Shown: piece after piece, positions 6,579-14,149 of the stretch
How positions within the stretch are numbered: position 1 is the stretch's first letter
Layout of the letters: the number at the start of each line of letters is the position of its first letter
Source: Bacteroidota bacterium
GTDB taxonomy: Bacteria; Bacteroidota; Ignavibacteria; Ignavibacteriales; Ignavibacteriaceae
Assembly: GCA_021778375.1 (NCBI GenBank)
Contig: JAJYCM010000025.1
Span: 1-17,550, forward strand
Direction: 5' to 3'
Length of the DNA stretch: 17,550 nucleotides
Position numbers and translations under genes: made by a program
Notes under the pieces: model-generated
What the model was told of the DNA's origin: nothing
Databases searched by the model: none
What the model saw: the letters and a program-made list of their open reading frames with translations, nothing else

Positions 6579-6903
6579 AATCTACAAAATTTCTTTCATC
6601 TTTTTCTTATTCCTACCCGCTATCATATTTAACTTCTCTTGAACTCGCACACCATCGTGTCAAAAGTTTAATTATAACTCACGTTAAATAGACCTTAAAA
6701 TTCATGGCTCTAGCCTCATTTTATGTGGCTAAAGCCAATCAACCTTTATAATTTTATTCCCCGACATAAATGTCGGGGCAATTGATCGTATCATAATGCG
6801 TATGGTGAGTTATAAATGGAATTAAACAATAGTTTCCATTATTCCATCACTCCAACTTGCCGGTAGGCAGATTTCCCAAGAACTACGCAAGATCAAAATT
6901 TAA
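6579..6903. other. Intergenic spacer between atpG and ffh, with repeat element
   Basis: This 325-nt region follows the end of the atp operon and precedes ffh, both on the minus strand. No open frame looks like a gene. It holds the 144-nt inverted-repeat element (6672-6815) and a run of TCCATTATTCCA-type 9-nt units (6835-6855). A CTTGCCGGTAGGCAG motif follows at 6856-6870. AATGGAA (6815-6821, plus) and TTCCATT (6834-6840) can pair and might help end atpG transcription. The ffh promoter should be near 6600-6670. A TTGACA-like box reads on the minus strand at 6663-6658 and a TATGAT-like box at 6627-6622, but their spacing (30 nt) is wrong for one sigma-70 promoter. Confidence 0.55.
6672..6815. 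mobile_element. 144-nt MITE- or REP-like element with 11-bp terminal inverted repeats and two internal hairpins
   Basis: TTATAACTCAC (6672-6682) and GTGAGTTATAA (6805-6815) are perfect inverted ends. Inside, TGGCTCTAGCC (6705-6715) pairs with GGCTAAAGCCA (6727-6737) with one mismatch. CCCCGACA (6759-6766) pairs perfectly with TGTCGGGG (6771-6778) around TAAA. No coding capacity and no clear target-site duplication are seen. The nested-hairpin build is like REP elements moved by REP-associated Y1 transposases, but the terminal inverted repeats fit a MITE better. The type is inference. Confidence 0.5.
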
Positions 6904-7785
6904 TCAAGCACTTTTTAACGCATTAGCGCCGGAAACAATTTCTAAAATTTCCTTTGTAATTGCCGCTTGACGCTCTTTGTTGTATTTCAATTGCAGCGTT
7001 CGTATAAGTTCTTTAGCATTTGTCGTAGCGTTATCCATTGCGGTCATCTGCGCGCCAAACTCAGCGGCATTCGATTCTAAAAGTATGCGCCACATTTGGG
7101 CTTTCAAATGCTTCGGTAAAAGATAATTAAAAATATATTTCTGGTCGGGCTCAAATATATAATTAGGGAGCGCCACAGGATAAGATATGTTTTCTGCAAT
7201 TAACTTGACAGGAATCGGTAGAAATTGTTCAACAACAATTTTCTGTTGAATGATAGATTTGAACTCGTTATAGATGATAATTACTTTTTGAAACGAATCA
7301 TTCAAATATCCCTTGATGATTTCGTCGATAATTTCTAAAGAGTAGTCATAGCGCAGCGAGGAAAAAATTCCCGTTTTTTTACCGGAAATCTTAAAATCTC
7401 TTTTACTAAAAAATTCGTATCCTTTTTTACCGACACCAAAGATAGAAACATTTGCATTTCCGCCAAGTTCTTCTTTTATATAACGATTTGCTTCCTTGAT
7501 TATGTTAGCGTTGAAAGCGCCGCATAGCCCTCTGTCGGCAGTTACAACAACTATCGCAACGTTTTTTACTTCTTTATTCTTAAGATAAGGGTTGTTAGCT
7601 AAATCGTCTTCCGTAGCTAAGTGAGAAAGCAATTCGAATATTTGCCTGGCGTATGGGCGTGCGTTTACAATTGCTTCTTGTGCACGGCGCAGTTTTGCCG
7701 CGGCAACCATTTTCATTGCCTTGGTAATCTTTTGCGTACTTTGAACGCCCTTAATTCTTCCTTTTATGTCGCGTAATGTTGCCAT
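6904..7785 (-). CDS. atpG: F-type ATP synthase gamma subunit
   Basis: This is the central rotor shaft that couples the c-ring to alpha3beta3. Its two family-defining ends are present. The N-terminal helix begins MATLRDIKGRIKGVQSTQKI and continues KAMKMVAAAKLRRAQ. The C-terminal helix contains EFGAQMTAMDNATTNAKEL, where the gamma subunit enters the catalytic head. The middle Rossmann-like part has VVVTADRGLCGAFNANI (about 78-94). At 293 residues the length is ordinary. It is 16 nt after atpA and is the last gene of this atp cluster, so beta and epsilon are not next to it. Confidence 0.97.
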   Translation of the reverse strand: MATLRDIKGRIKGVQSTQKITKAMKMVAAAKLRRAQEAIVNARPYARQIFELLSHLATEDDLANNPYLKNKEVKNVAIVVVTADRGLCGAFNANIIKEANRYIKEELGGNANVSIFGVGKKGYEFFSKRDFKISGKKTGIFSSLRYDYSLEIIDEIIKGYLNDSFQKVIIIYNEFKSIIQQKIVVEQFLPIPVKLIAENISYPVALPNYIFEPDQKYIFNYLLPKHLKAQMWRILLESNAAEFGAQMTAMDNATTNAKELIRTLQLKYNKERQAAITKEILEIVSGANALKSA

Positions 7786-7801
7786 TAATTTCTTTTAAGT
7801 C

Positions 7802-9352
7802 CTAAGCGCTTACCTTAAATACACCGGAAAATTCTTTTACAGTCAGCTTTAACTTTTCACTTGTTTCGTCGCTTAATTGTTTTTCCTTTTTAATAATATT
7901 AAAAATATCGTTATGATTAACTTCGATGTATTCAAGAATTTCTTTTATAAACCTTTCAAGTTCATGAACCGGAATTTCGTCAAGAAATCCGTTAGTACCC
8001 AAATAAACACCCACTACCTGGCGTTCAATTGTTATCGGAGCGTACTGTCCTTGTTTTAGAAGTTCTACTAATCTCACTCCGCGTGAAAGTGTTCTTTGAG
8101 TTGATTTATCAAGGTCAGAGCCGAACTTTGCAAAGGCTTCAAGCTCGCGGTATTGTGCAAGGTCAAGCTTCAAGGTTCCGGCAACTTTTTTCATAGCTTT
8201 TATTTGTGCATTACCGCCAACTCGCGAAACCGAAATACCAACATTTATAGCAGGTCTTACACCGGCGTTAAACAAATTTGATTCAAGATAAATCTGCCCG
8301 TCGGTAATAGAAATCACGTTTGTAGGAATGTAAGCAGAAACATCTCCTTGCTGAGTTTCTATTATCGGAAGCGCTGTTAGACTTCCTCCCCCTAATTTAT
8401 CATTCAATTTTGAAGCACGCTCTAAAAGTCGTGAATGAAGATAGAACACATCACCTGGATATGCTTCTCTTCCCGGAGGTCTTCTTAGTAAAAGGGAAAG
8501 CTCGCGGTAAGCCGCAGCTTGTTTTGAAAGATCATCATAAATTACTAAAGCGTGTCTGCCATTATCCCGGAAATATTCTCCCAAAGTTGCTCCCGAATAA
8601 GGGGCAATAAATTGGAGCGGAGCCGGTTCTGAAGCGGCGGCAGAAATAACAGTTGTAAAATCCATTGCACCGTGTTCGTGTAATTTTGCAACTACTTGAG
8701 CAACGGTTGAACTTTTCTGTCCTATTGCCACATAAATACAATAAACCGGTTGAATACCAAGGTTTTTTGCTTCTTCGGTGTGGGTATATTTTTGATTGAT
8801 GATAGCATCTACAGCTACAGCAGTTTTCCCTGTCTGCCTATCACCGATAATTAATTCTCTTTGTCCGCGGCCAATCGGAATCATTGCATCGATTGCCGTA
8901 ATACCGGTTTGAAGCGGTTCCTTAACGGGCTGACGTTGAACAACGCTCAAAGCCTTTCTTTCGATAGGAGAAAATTTCGTTGTGTTTATAGCTCCTTTTC
9001 CATCAATGGGAAATCCGAGCGGAGTAATGACCCTGCCGAGCATTTCTTCGCCTACAGGCATCGACGCAACTCTTTTAGTCCTTTTTACAACATCGCCTTC
9101 TTTAACTAAAGTAGAATCACCAAAAAGAACGCAGCCAACGCTGTCTTCTTCGAGGTTTAACACCATCCCAAAAACATCATTCGGAAATTCCACAAGTTCG
9201 CTTGACATAACCTTTGACAGTCCGTATACTCTCGCTATACCGTCTCCGACTTGCAAAACAGTGCCAACGTCGTAAATGTCTACTTCGTTTTCGTAACCCG
9301 ATAATTGTTTCCTTAGTATTGCCGAAATTTCATCCGGTCTTACTTCAGCCAT
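7802..9352 (-). CDS. atpA: F-type ATP synthase alpha subunit
   Basis: This is the non-catalytic nucleotide-binding subunit of F1. Of the 516 residues, the N-terminal beta-barrel ends about 95. The nucleotide domain has the P-loop GDRQTGKT (170-177), the Walker B strand ALVIYDDLSKQA (268-279) and the arginine finger in SVSRVGG (Arg377), which reaches into the catalytic site on beta. The helical C-terminal domain ends with FSGVFKVSA. AGGAAAA precedes the ATG. It is preceded by atpH (25 nt) and followed by atpG (16 nt). All family residues checked are intact. Confidence 0.98.
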   Translation of the reverse strand: MAEVRPDEISAILRKQLSGYENEVDIYDVGTVLQVGDGIARVYGLSKVMSSELVEFPNDVFGMVLNLEEDSVGCVLFGDSTLVKEGDVVKRTKRVASMPVGEEMLGRVITPLGFPIDGKGAINTTKFSPIERKALSVVQRQPVKEPLQTGITAIDAMIPIGRGQRELIIGDRQTGKTAVAVDAIINQKYTHTEEAKNLGIQPVYCIYVAIGQKSSTVAQVVAKLHEHGAMDFTTVISAAASEPAPLQFIAPYSGATLGEYFRDNGRHALVIYDDLSKQAAAYRELSLLLRRPPGREAYPGDVFYLHSRLLERASKLNDKLGGGSLTALPIIETQQGDVSAYIPTNVISITDGQIYLESNLFNAGVRPAINVGISVSRVGGNAQIKAMKKVAGTLKLDLAQYRELEAFAKFGSDLDKSTQRTLSRGVRLVELLKQGQYAPITIERQVVGVYLGTNGFLDEIPVHELERFIKEILEYIEVNHNDIFNIIKKEKQLSDETSEKLKLTVKEFSGVFKVSA

Positions 9353-9377
9353 TTTTATTTTTCCTTTTTAACTCTTT

Positions 9378-9932
9378 TTAATTTAATGAAACGCCGCCCT
9401 TTAGGAACTGTTTTTTCAATAATTCCAATTGATGGCTTAGCGATGCATCGAAAACCGTATCACCCACTTGCGCTATAAAGCCGCCAATAGTTGAAGGGTC
9501 AATTGAAAAATTAATCTTTACTTTCTTATTCAAATATTTTTCAAAATTACTTCTCAGCTGACTTATCTGCTCATCAGTAAATTTAACGGCTGTGCGCACA
9601 TTTACGTTTACAATTCCCAAATATTTGTCTCGTAACTCCAGATAAATACCAACAATGCTATTCAAAAGATTTTCGCGGTTTTTTTCGACAAGAAATTTCA
9701 GAAAGTTCATCGATTCATCGCCAATCTTACTCTTAAATATTCCTTCAAGAACGGACAGCTTTACATTTGGTTTAACAACAGGATTAGAAAGCGCCGATTG
9801 AAGCTGCCTGCTTGATTCAATTGCCGAATGAATTAATTCCACATCTCTTGAAACCGTTTCAACGATGTTTTTTTCTATCGCTGTATCCAGCAAGGAAGTT
9901 GCATATCTAACCGAGACCTTATATTCGCTCAT
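9378..9932 (-). CDS. atpH: F-type ATP synthase delta subunit
   Basis: Delta (OSCP-like) ties the peripheral stalk to the top of alpha. The 184-residue protein has the N-terminal helical bundle with VRYATSLLDTA (about 8-18) and the SNPVVKPNVKLSVLEGIF segment. Its C-terminal signature is unmistakable: DPSTIGGFIAQVGDTVFDAS (about 146-165). It sits 4 nt after atpF and 25 nt before atpA, the standard order. Confidence 0.95.
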   Translation of the reverse strand: MSEYKVSVRYATSLLDTAIEKNIVETVSRDVELIHSAIESSRQLQSALSNPVVKPNVKLSVLEGIFKSKIGDESMNFLKFLVEKNRENLLNSIVGIYLELRDKYLGIVNVNVRTAVKFTDEQISQLRSNFEKYLNKKVKINFSIDPSTIGGFIAQVGDTVFDASLSHQLELLKKQFLKGGVSLN

Positions 9933-9936
9933 AGAA

Positions 9937-10479
9937 TTAATTTTTCGTTATTTCTCCGATATACCTATTTGCAATTTTTTTCTGAGTTTCTACATTAAGA
10001 TTCTCATTCAAAATTTTTCCGGCAGCTTGCACAGCAATCTCCGCAATTTGATTTTTTAGTTCATCAAATGCGGCGTCTTTTTTCCTTTCGATTTCAGCTG
10101 AAGCTTCATCGATAATTTTCTTTGCTTCCGATCTGCTTTCACTAATAATTTGGTCTTTAAGTTTTTCAGCATAGATGCGGCTTTGGTTTATAATCTTTTT
10201 CGATTCTTCTTCTGCCTTTGCAAGGTTAGCTTGATTTTCATCTAATATTTTTTGGGCTTCTTGCTTAGCTTTTTCTGCTTTCTCTAAAGATTCCTTGATT
10301 GAATTTTCACGCTGATCCAAAGCAATAAGAATCGGCTTCCATGCAAATTTTTTCAGTATTAAGAGAAGAAAGATAAAAGTAACTACAGTCCAAAAAACGA
10401 CACCCGGATTAACATCAATCAAACTGCCGCCGCCTTCTTGTTCTAATGCCAGTACTAAAAAACTAAAAACGGTAAGCAT
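9937..10479 (-). CDS. atpF: F-type ATP synthase b subunit
   Basis: This is the peripheral stalk of Fo. The sequence shows a short N-terminus, one membrane helix (about 27-43, VVFWTVVTFIFLLLILK) and the FAWKPILIALDQRENSIKES motif. A long charged, Ala/Glu/Lys-rich coiled coil then runs to the end, as expected for 180 residues. A single b gene is present with no b-prime neighbour, so a homodimeric stalk is likely. It lies 43 nt after atpE and 4 nt before atpH. Confidence 0.95.
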   Translation of the reverse strand: MLTVFSFLVLALEQEGGGSLIDVNPGVVFWTVVTFIFLLLILKKFAWKPILIALDQRENSIKESLEKAEKAKQEAQKILDENQANLAKAEEESKKIINQSRIYAEKLKDQIISESRSEAKKIIDEASAEIERKKDAAFDELKNQIAEIAVQAAGKILNENLNVETQKKIANRYIGEITKN

Positions 10480-10522
10480 AATTATACTTCCTATATTTTT
10501 TATTCAAACTAAAACAACAAAA

Positions 10523-10744
10523 TCAAGCTTTGAATGCTAAAAGGATGCAAATAACCAGACCAAAAAAAGAAACGCCTTCGATTAAAGCGGCTGCAATAAT
10601 CATAGCGGTTCTGATAGGTGAAATTGCTTCCGGTTGTCTACCCATAGAATCCATTGCCGAAGCGGCAAGTTTACCAATGCCGATTCCGGCTCCGATTACT
10701 ACTAAACCAGCGCCGATTCCGGCTGCTAACCATGCTAAATTCAT
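10523..10744 (-). CDS. atpE: F-type ATP synthase c subunit (proton-type c-ring)
   Basis: This is the membrane rotor subunit. The 73 residues form two helices: the first with a glycine motif (GAGLVVIGAGIGIG, about 11-24), a polar loop with RQPEA (36-40), and the second with the ion-binding Glu56 in AALIEGVSFFG. The Na+-type signature (Gln in helix 1 and EST after the carboxylate) is absent: the aligned positions are Ile and EGV, so H+ coupling is predicted. A strong AAGGAG site stands before the ATG, fitting the high synthesis rate needed for c. Confidence 0.96.
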   Translation of the reverse strand: MNLAWLAAGIGAGLVVIGAGIGIGKLAASAMDSMGRQPEAISPIRTAMIIAAALIEGVSFFGLVICILLAFKA

Positions 10745-10781
10745 CTTGTTCTCCTTAAATATTTTTGTTTTGTTAAAAAAA

Positions 10782-11633
10782 TTAATGATCTGAGTGAACA
10801 GACATCCCGATAAAAAGGGCAGTTAACATCGTGAAAATGTATGCTTGAATAACTGCAACTAATAATTCTAAAAGTTCAATGAAAAGTGCAAAGCCGACCG
10901 ATACGGGGGCAACATAAATTGTGTGCATAATAAAAATCAATCCTAACAAGGAAAAAATAACTATATGACCTGCAATCATGTTGGCAAAAAGACGAATGCA
11001 CAACGCAAACGGCTTTGTAAATAGACCTAATATCTCAAGCGGAATAATAATTATCAAAATCAATTTCGGCATTCCCGAAGGAACTAATCCTTTGAAATAT
11101 CTAATTGCCCCATGGCTTTTAATGCCTGCAAACTGAGTTACGACAAATGAAATACTTGCCAGAGCAGCGGTTACTGCAATGTTGCCGGTAACTGTTGCCG
11201 AATAAGGAATAAGCCCGAACAAATTACTTAGCAGAATAAAGAAAAATAGCGTAAGTAAATAAGGTAAAAATGATTCATAGCCTTTTCCGATTGAAGGCGC
11301 CACTATTTCATCACGTACAAAAATTATCAAAACTTCAAATAAGTTTGCAAATCCTTTAGGAATAATAGATTTTTTATATGTCCTTGCAACTGATAAAGCA
11401 ATTATTATTAGAATCGCGGCTATTAGGAAAATGAAAAACACATGTTTAGTGATTGACAGATCAAAACCAAAAACATGGAACTGAGGAAGGATTAAAGTTC
11501 CGAATGGTTCAAAGCTGATACTATGCCCATCTAAAACATGGTGCATAATCCAGCTTGGATCACTATTATTTTGCGCAGCCTTTGTTAAAGTATCAACTAC
11601 GACCGTGGTATTAGCGTTTTGGCTTAAAAACAT
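10782..11633 (-). CDS. atpB: F-type ATP synthase a subunit
   Basis: This is the static proton channel of Fo. The protein of 283 residues has a long outside N-terminus (to about 60), then five to six membrane segments. The essential arginine is Arg214 in CIRLFANMIAGHIVIF (212-227), and the conserved last helix is ELLELLVAVIQAYIFTMLTALFIG (253-276, broken here by EL repeats typical of the family). The N-terminal 60 residues before the first helix are longer than in E. coli, as in other Bacteroidota-group a subunits. No ribosome site is visible; it follows the AtpI-like gene by 9 nt. Confidence 0.96.
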   Translation of the reverse strand: MFLSQNANTTVVVDTLTKAAQNNSDPSWIMHHVLDGHSISFEPFGTLILPQFHVFGFDLSITKHVFFIFLIAAILIIIALSVARTYKKSIIPKGFANLFEVLIIFVRDEIVAPSIGKGYESFLPYLLTLFFFILLSNLFGLIPYSATVTGNIAVTAALASISFVVTQFAGIKSHGAIRYFKGLVPSGMPKLILIIIIPLEILGLFTKPFALCIRLFANMIAGHIVIFSLLGLIFIMHTIYVAPVSVGFALFIELLELLVAVIQAYIFTMLTALFIGMSVHSDH

Positions 11634-11642
11634 AAAGTCTTA

Positions 11643-12020
11643 TTAGTATTTCCCACCAATTAGTAATTTTATTTCTATAATTTGGCAAAGTATATAAAAA
11701 ATCAGGGTAGAAAATATAAAACTATTCCGATATATATCCAAGAATTTAAGGGAAATAATTATAAGCGCTAACATCAAAATTATACGGGGAGCCATCAATT
11801 TAAAAAACAAACCGAATATTACGTCTTTCTTATTTTTTAACTCTTTTTTGATTGAAAATACTGCTAATAGAAGATTAATTAAGGCAATAATTGAGGCAAT
11901 AAATATCGAAAAATATTCTTTGAATGAAATTAAAGATGTTAGACTTAAGGCAAAAAAGACAACATCCACAAAAGCAAATATCCCAACAGAAAGAAAGATT
12001 GTTTCTTTTGCTTTATTCAT
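11643..12020 (-). CDS. AtpI-like small membrane protein (ATP synthase subunit I type)
   Basis: This is a 125-residue, very hydrophobic protein with four predicted membrane helices (about 9-30, 36-56, 72-90, 99-119). It has a basic loop, SIKKELKNKKD (about 56-66), between helices 2 and 3, and ends KLLIGGKY. AtpI-type proteins help assemble the c-ring or take part in Mg2+ uptake for the enzyme. Sequence conservation in this family is low, so the call rests on topology, size and position between an AtpZ-like gene and atpB. It overlaps the AtpZ-like gene by 4 nt (ATGA). Confidence 0.7.
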   Translation of the reverse strand: MNKAKETIFLSVGIFAFVDVVFFALSLTSLISFKEYFSIFIASIIALINLLLAVFSIKKELKNKKDVIFGLFFKLMAPRIILMLALIIISLKFLDIYRNSFIFSTLIFYILCQIIEIKLLIGGKY

Positions 12021-12247
12021 TTGCCGGATTTAAGTGCAGTTTTTATAAAGTTATACATTCCGCCGGCAATACCGATAAAAGAAAATATAATGGTCAAAAT
12101 TGGTACGGTAGAAAATTTTTTATCCAGCCATACGCCAAGTAAGACCATAACAACCACCGTAGCAGCGAGTTGCGATCCTAAACCTATGTATCCAACCCAA
12201 GCATTCTGATTATTATCATTATCTTTTTCGGGTTCACCTTTTTTCAT
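12017..12247 (-). CDS. atpZ: AtpZ/AtpI-family small membrane protein
   Basis: This is a 76-residue protein with a hydrophilic, Asn/Asp-rich N-terminus and two membrane helices (about 20-42 and 49-69). It matches the AtpZ (F0F1-ATPase gene 1) pattern: YIGLGSQLAATVVVMVLLGV, then WLDKKFSTVPILTII and GGMYNFIK. AtpZ-type proteins form, with AtpI, a small complex that assists ATP synthase assembly or Mg2+/Ca2+ transport. It overlaps both neighbours by 4 nt (ATGA), bactofilin upstream and the AtpI-like gene downstream. Confidence 0.85.
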   Translation of the reverse strand: MKKGEPEKDNDNNQNAWVGYIGLGSQLAATVVVMVLLGVWLDKKFSTVPILTIIFSFIGIAGGMYNFIKTALKSGK

Positions 12248-12630
12248 TTGGTTAAAGATTCCAAGTTAGAAATTTTTTCGTTTTTAATAGCAGTTAAATT
12301 CATTTTGCTGTTACCTTCAAAATGGGAACCTTCTTCAATTATAAGGATTTTTGTAATTAAATCGCCTTTAAGCATAGATTTTGATTCGAGTACAATTTTC
12401 TCATCGGCATTTATGGAACCATAAACTTTCCCTCCTAGAGTAACAGTACTTCCCTTTACCTGGCCTAAAATTTCTCCATGTTCGCCTATAGTGATGTTGC
12501 CATGGGCATTCACATCTCCTTTTATTATCCCATCAATTCTGACACTTCCGTCGCTGGATAATTTTCCCTCAATAGTAACCCCTGCGCTAATAATTGTAAT
12601 AGCATCTCTTCCTGTTGAAATATTTTTCAA
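12244..12630 (-). CDS. Bactofilin (polymer-forming cytoskeletal protein)
   Basis: Bactofilins polymerise without nucleotides into filaments or patches, usually on the inner membrane, and guide cell-wall growth. The 128 residues have the right-handed beta-helix repeats, with hydrophobic positions every 5-6 residues: ITIISAGVTIEGKLSSDGSV, IDGIIKGDVNAHGNITIGEH, GEILGQVKGSTVTLGGKVYG, and onward to about 110. A short N-terminus and an AIKNEKISNLESLTK tail flank them. The start is TTG at 12630, 9 nt after AAGGAG. The M23 peptidase gene lies just upstream (14-nt gap), a pairing known for bactofilins (for example CcmA with Csd1 in Helicobacter). It overlaps atpZ by 4 nt. Confidence 0.92.
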   Translation of the reverse strand: MKNISTGRDAITIISAGVTIEGKLSSDGSVRIDGIIKGDVNAHGNITIGEHGEILGQVKGSTVTLGGKVYGSINADEKIVLESKSMLKGDLITKILIIEEGSHFEGNSKMNLTAIKNEKISNLESLTK

Positions 12631-12644
12631 TGTAAGTTACTCCT

Positions 12645-13517
12645 TCAATAATTTTTTAAAAGATTTTTAGGATCAATGGGTTTACCGTCTTTCCAAATTT
12701 CAAAATGAAGATGTGGACCGGTAGTAAGCTCGCCGGTATTTCCGCTTAAAGCGATTATCTCACCTTCCAGGACAACATCGCGTGCTTTTTTTAGCAGAAC
12801 AGAGCAATGTTTGTAAACGGAAATATAACCGCCTGGATGACTTAGTATAATCATATAACCGTCACGAACAGTATAACCAGCAAACACAACATAACCGCTG
12901 GCAGTTGCATAAACCGGGGTTCCGACTTTAACCACAAAATCAATTCCCATGTGCCCAATCCCGGGCATAAATCCACGGCTTATAAAACCGGTAGTTGGGT
13001 AAATAAAATGAGTATCCTCGACGTTTTGTACAAGTTTTTCATTAAAAATTATTTTTATTACGGAAAAAATATCACCCCCAAACGGGTTTTCATTTTGCTG
13101 GTTTGAAGTATCTTTTTTCCGCGATAAGGAATCTACCAAAGATGAATCACCTAGTATTATCGCGTTTTTCAACTGTTCGTTTGTGGTCTTAAGGCTTTCA
13201 AGATCTCTCGCTAAAAAAATAACCCGTCGGTTCAGTTCATCTAACTTTCTTATATCGGAAGTGCTTAAGCCGCTTCTGCCGGGAGCAAAAAGACCTTTAA
13301 GCGGAGTAAAATTAATAAAATAAAATCCAGCTATTAAAAGAATAAGAGTATATAAGATTAAAAACCAAGCCGCATATTTTACCGTGAATTTTTTTGATTT
13401 TGCTTGAAGTCCTACTTCTTCGGGAATAATAACCAAAGAAAAACTCTTAATTTTCTTCAGGCTTTTAAAGTTAATCTTGGATAATAAATTTTGGATTAAA
13501 CTTTTTAATTCATTCAT
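12645..13517 (-). CDS. M23 (LytM-type) peptidase, membrane-anchored, bactofilin partner
   Basis: This is a predicted peptidoglycan endopeptidase. The 290 residues run as a basic cytoplasmic N-terminus (about 1-47), one membrane helix (48-70) and a coiled coil (about 86-122, DIRKLDELNRRVIFLARDLE). The catalytic domain is 165-290. The zinc ligands of active M23 enzymes are present: His189 and Asp193 in HMGID, and His271 in HLHFE, with His269 as the catalytic histidine. In place of the usual YxHL pattern it reads YKHC. The cytoplasmic arm could touch bactofilin, as shown for other bactofilin/M23 pairs. It starts in a 4-nt overlap with tsaC. Confidence 0.93.
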   Translation of the reverse strand: MNELKSLIQNLLSKINFKSLKKIKSFSLVIIPEEVGLQAKSKKFTVKYAAWFLILYTLILLIAGFYFINFTPLKGLFAPGRSGLSTSDIRKLDELNRRVIFLARDLESLKTTNEQLKNAIILGDSSLVDSLSRKKDTSNQQNENPFGGDIFSVIKIIFNEKLVQNVEDTHFIYPTTGFISRGFMPGIGHMGIDFVVKVGTPVYATASGYVVFAGYTVRDGYMIILSHPGGYISVYKHCSVLLKKARDVVLEGEIIALSGNTGELTTGPHLHFEIWKDGKPIDPKNLLKNY

Positions 13518-14149
13518 TTATACTTTTCCAATAAATCAACAAATTTCATTTTGCCTTGCCGGATAAGCTTCGGAACACTTTCGCTTAAGTCTATTAGCGT
13601 AGAGGAATTCACAAAAGATTTTTTTTCGGTATAAAATATTGCGCTTACCTGGGAAGAATATTCATTTTCAAATATGCTTAGCTCGTTTAACGGGGCTTGT
13701 CCGGATTTGTTTACACTGGTCGAAATTAATGGCATCTGTAATGCTGTCAAAAGTTTAAGACAGAAGCGATGATTTGGTATTCTAAAGGCAGCCGTTTTAG
13801 ATTTTAATAATTCTTGCGTCTTAAAATTTAGGTTTAGCACAACCGATACCGGATTAGGCCAAATTGAGAGAAGAAAATCTAAATGGTTTTCCGATTTTAC
13901 CTCGACGTACTTAAGTAAATTTTCTATACTATTAATAAGCATGATGTACGTCTTTTCCCTCTCCCGTTTTTTAATTTCGTAGATTCTTTCAACAGCATCC
14001 TCGTTAAATGGATTGGCGCCCAGTCCGTATATTGTATCGGTCGGATAAATAAAAACAGCTCCTTCTAAGTATAGCTTTTTTGCTTTGGCTATAGCAGCGT
14101 CACAATCTTTATCAATATTTATTAACCCGGCATTTTTATGGGCAATCAT
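13514..14149 (-). CDS. tsaC: Threonylcarbamoyl-AMP synthase (Sua5/YciO/YrdC family)
   Basis: This enzyme makes threonylcarbamoyl-adenylate from threonine, bicarbonate and ATP for the t6A37 modification of ANN-decoding tRNAs. The fold signature YPTDTIYGLGANPFNEDAV (35-53) is followed by IYEIKKREREKTYIMLI, where the usual KxRPxxxPL is altered to KREREKTYIML. ISTSVNKSG (about 163-171) is the STSAN-like motif. I chose ATG 14149 (211 residues), which has GAGGA upstream; a TTG at 14164 would add five residues and overlap more. No C-terminal Sua5 domain is present, so it is the short TsaC form. It overlaps the GT9 gene by 14 nt and the M23 gene by 4 nt. Confidence 0.88.
   Translation of the reverse strand: MIAHKNAGLINIDKDCDAAIAKAKKLYLEGAVFIYPTDTIYGLGANPFNEDAVERIYEIKKREREKTYIMLINSIENLLKYVEVKSENHLDFLLSIWPNPVSVVLNLNFKTQELLKSKTAAFRIPNHRFCLKLLTALQMPLISTSVNKSGQAPLNELSIFENEYSSQVSAIFYTEKKSFVNSSTLIDLSESVPKLIRQGKMKFVDLLEKYK

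Noticed and set aside
6622..6663. Sigma-70 promoter for ffh from TTGACA (6663-6658) and TATGAT (6627-6622) on the minus strand
   Set aside because: The spacing is 30 nt instead of about 17, so the two boxes cannot act together; either alone is weak evidence.
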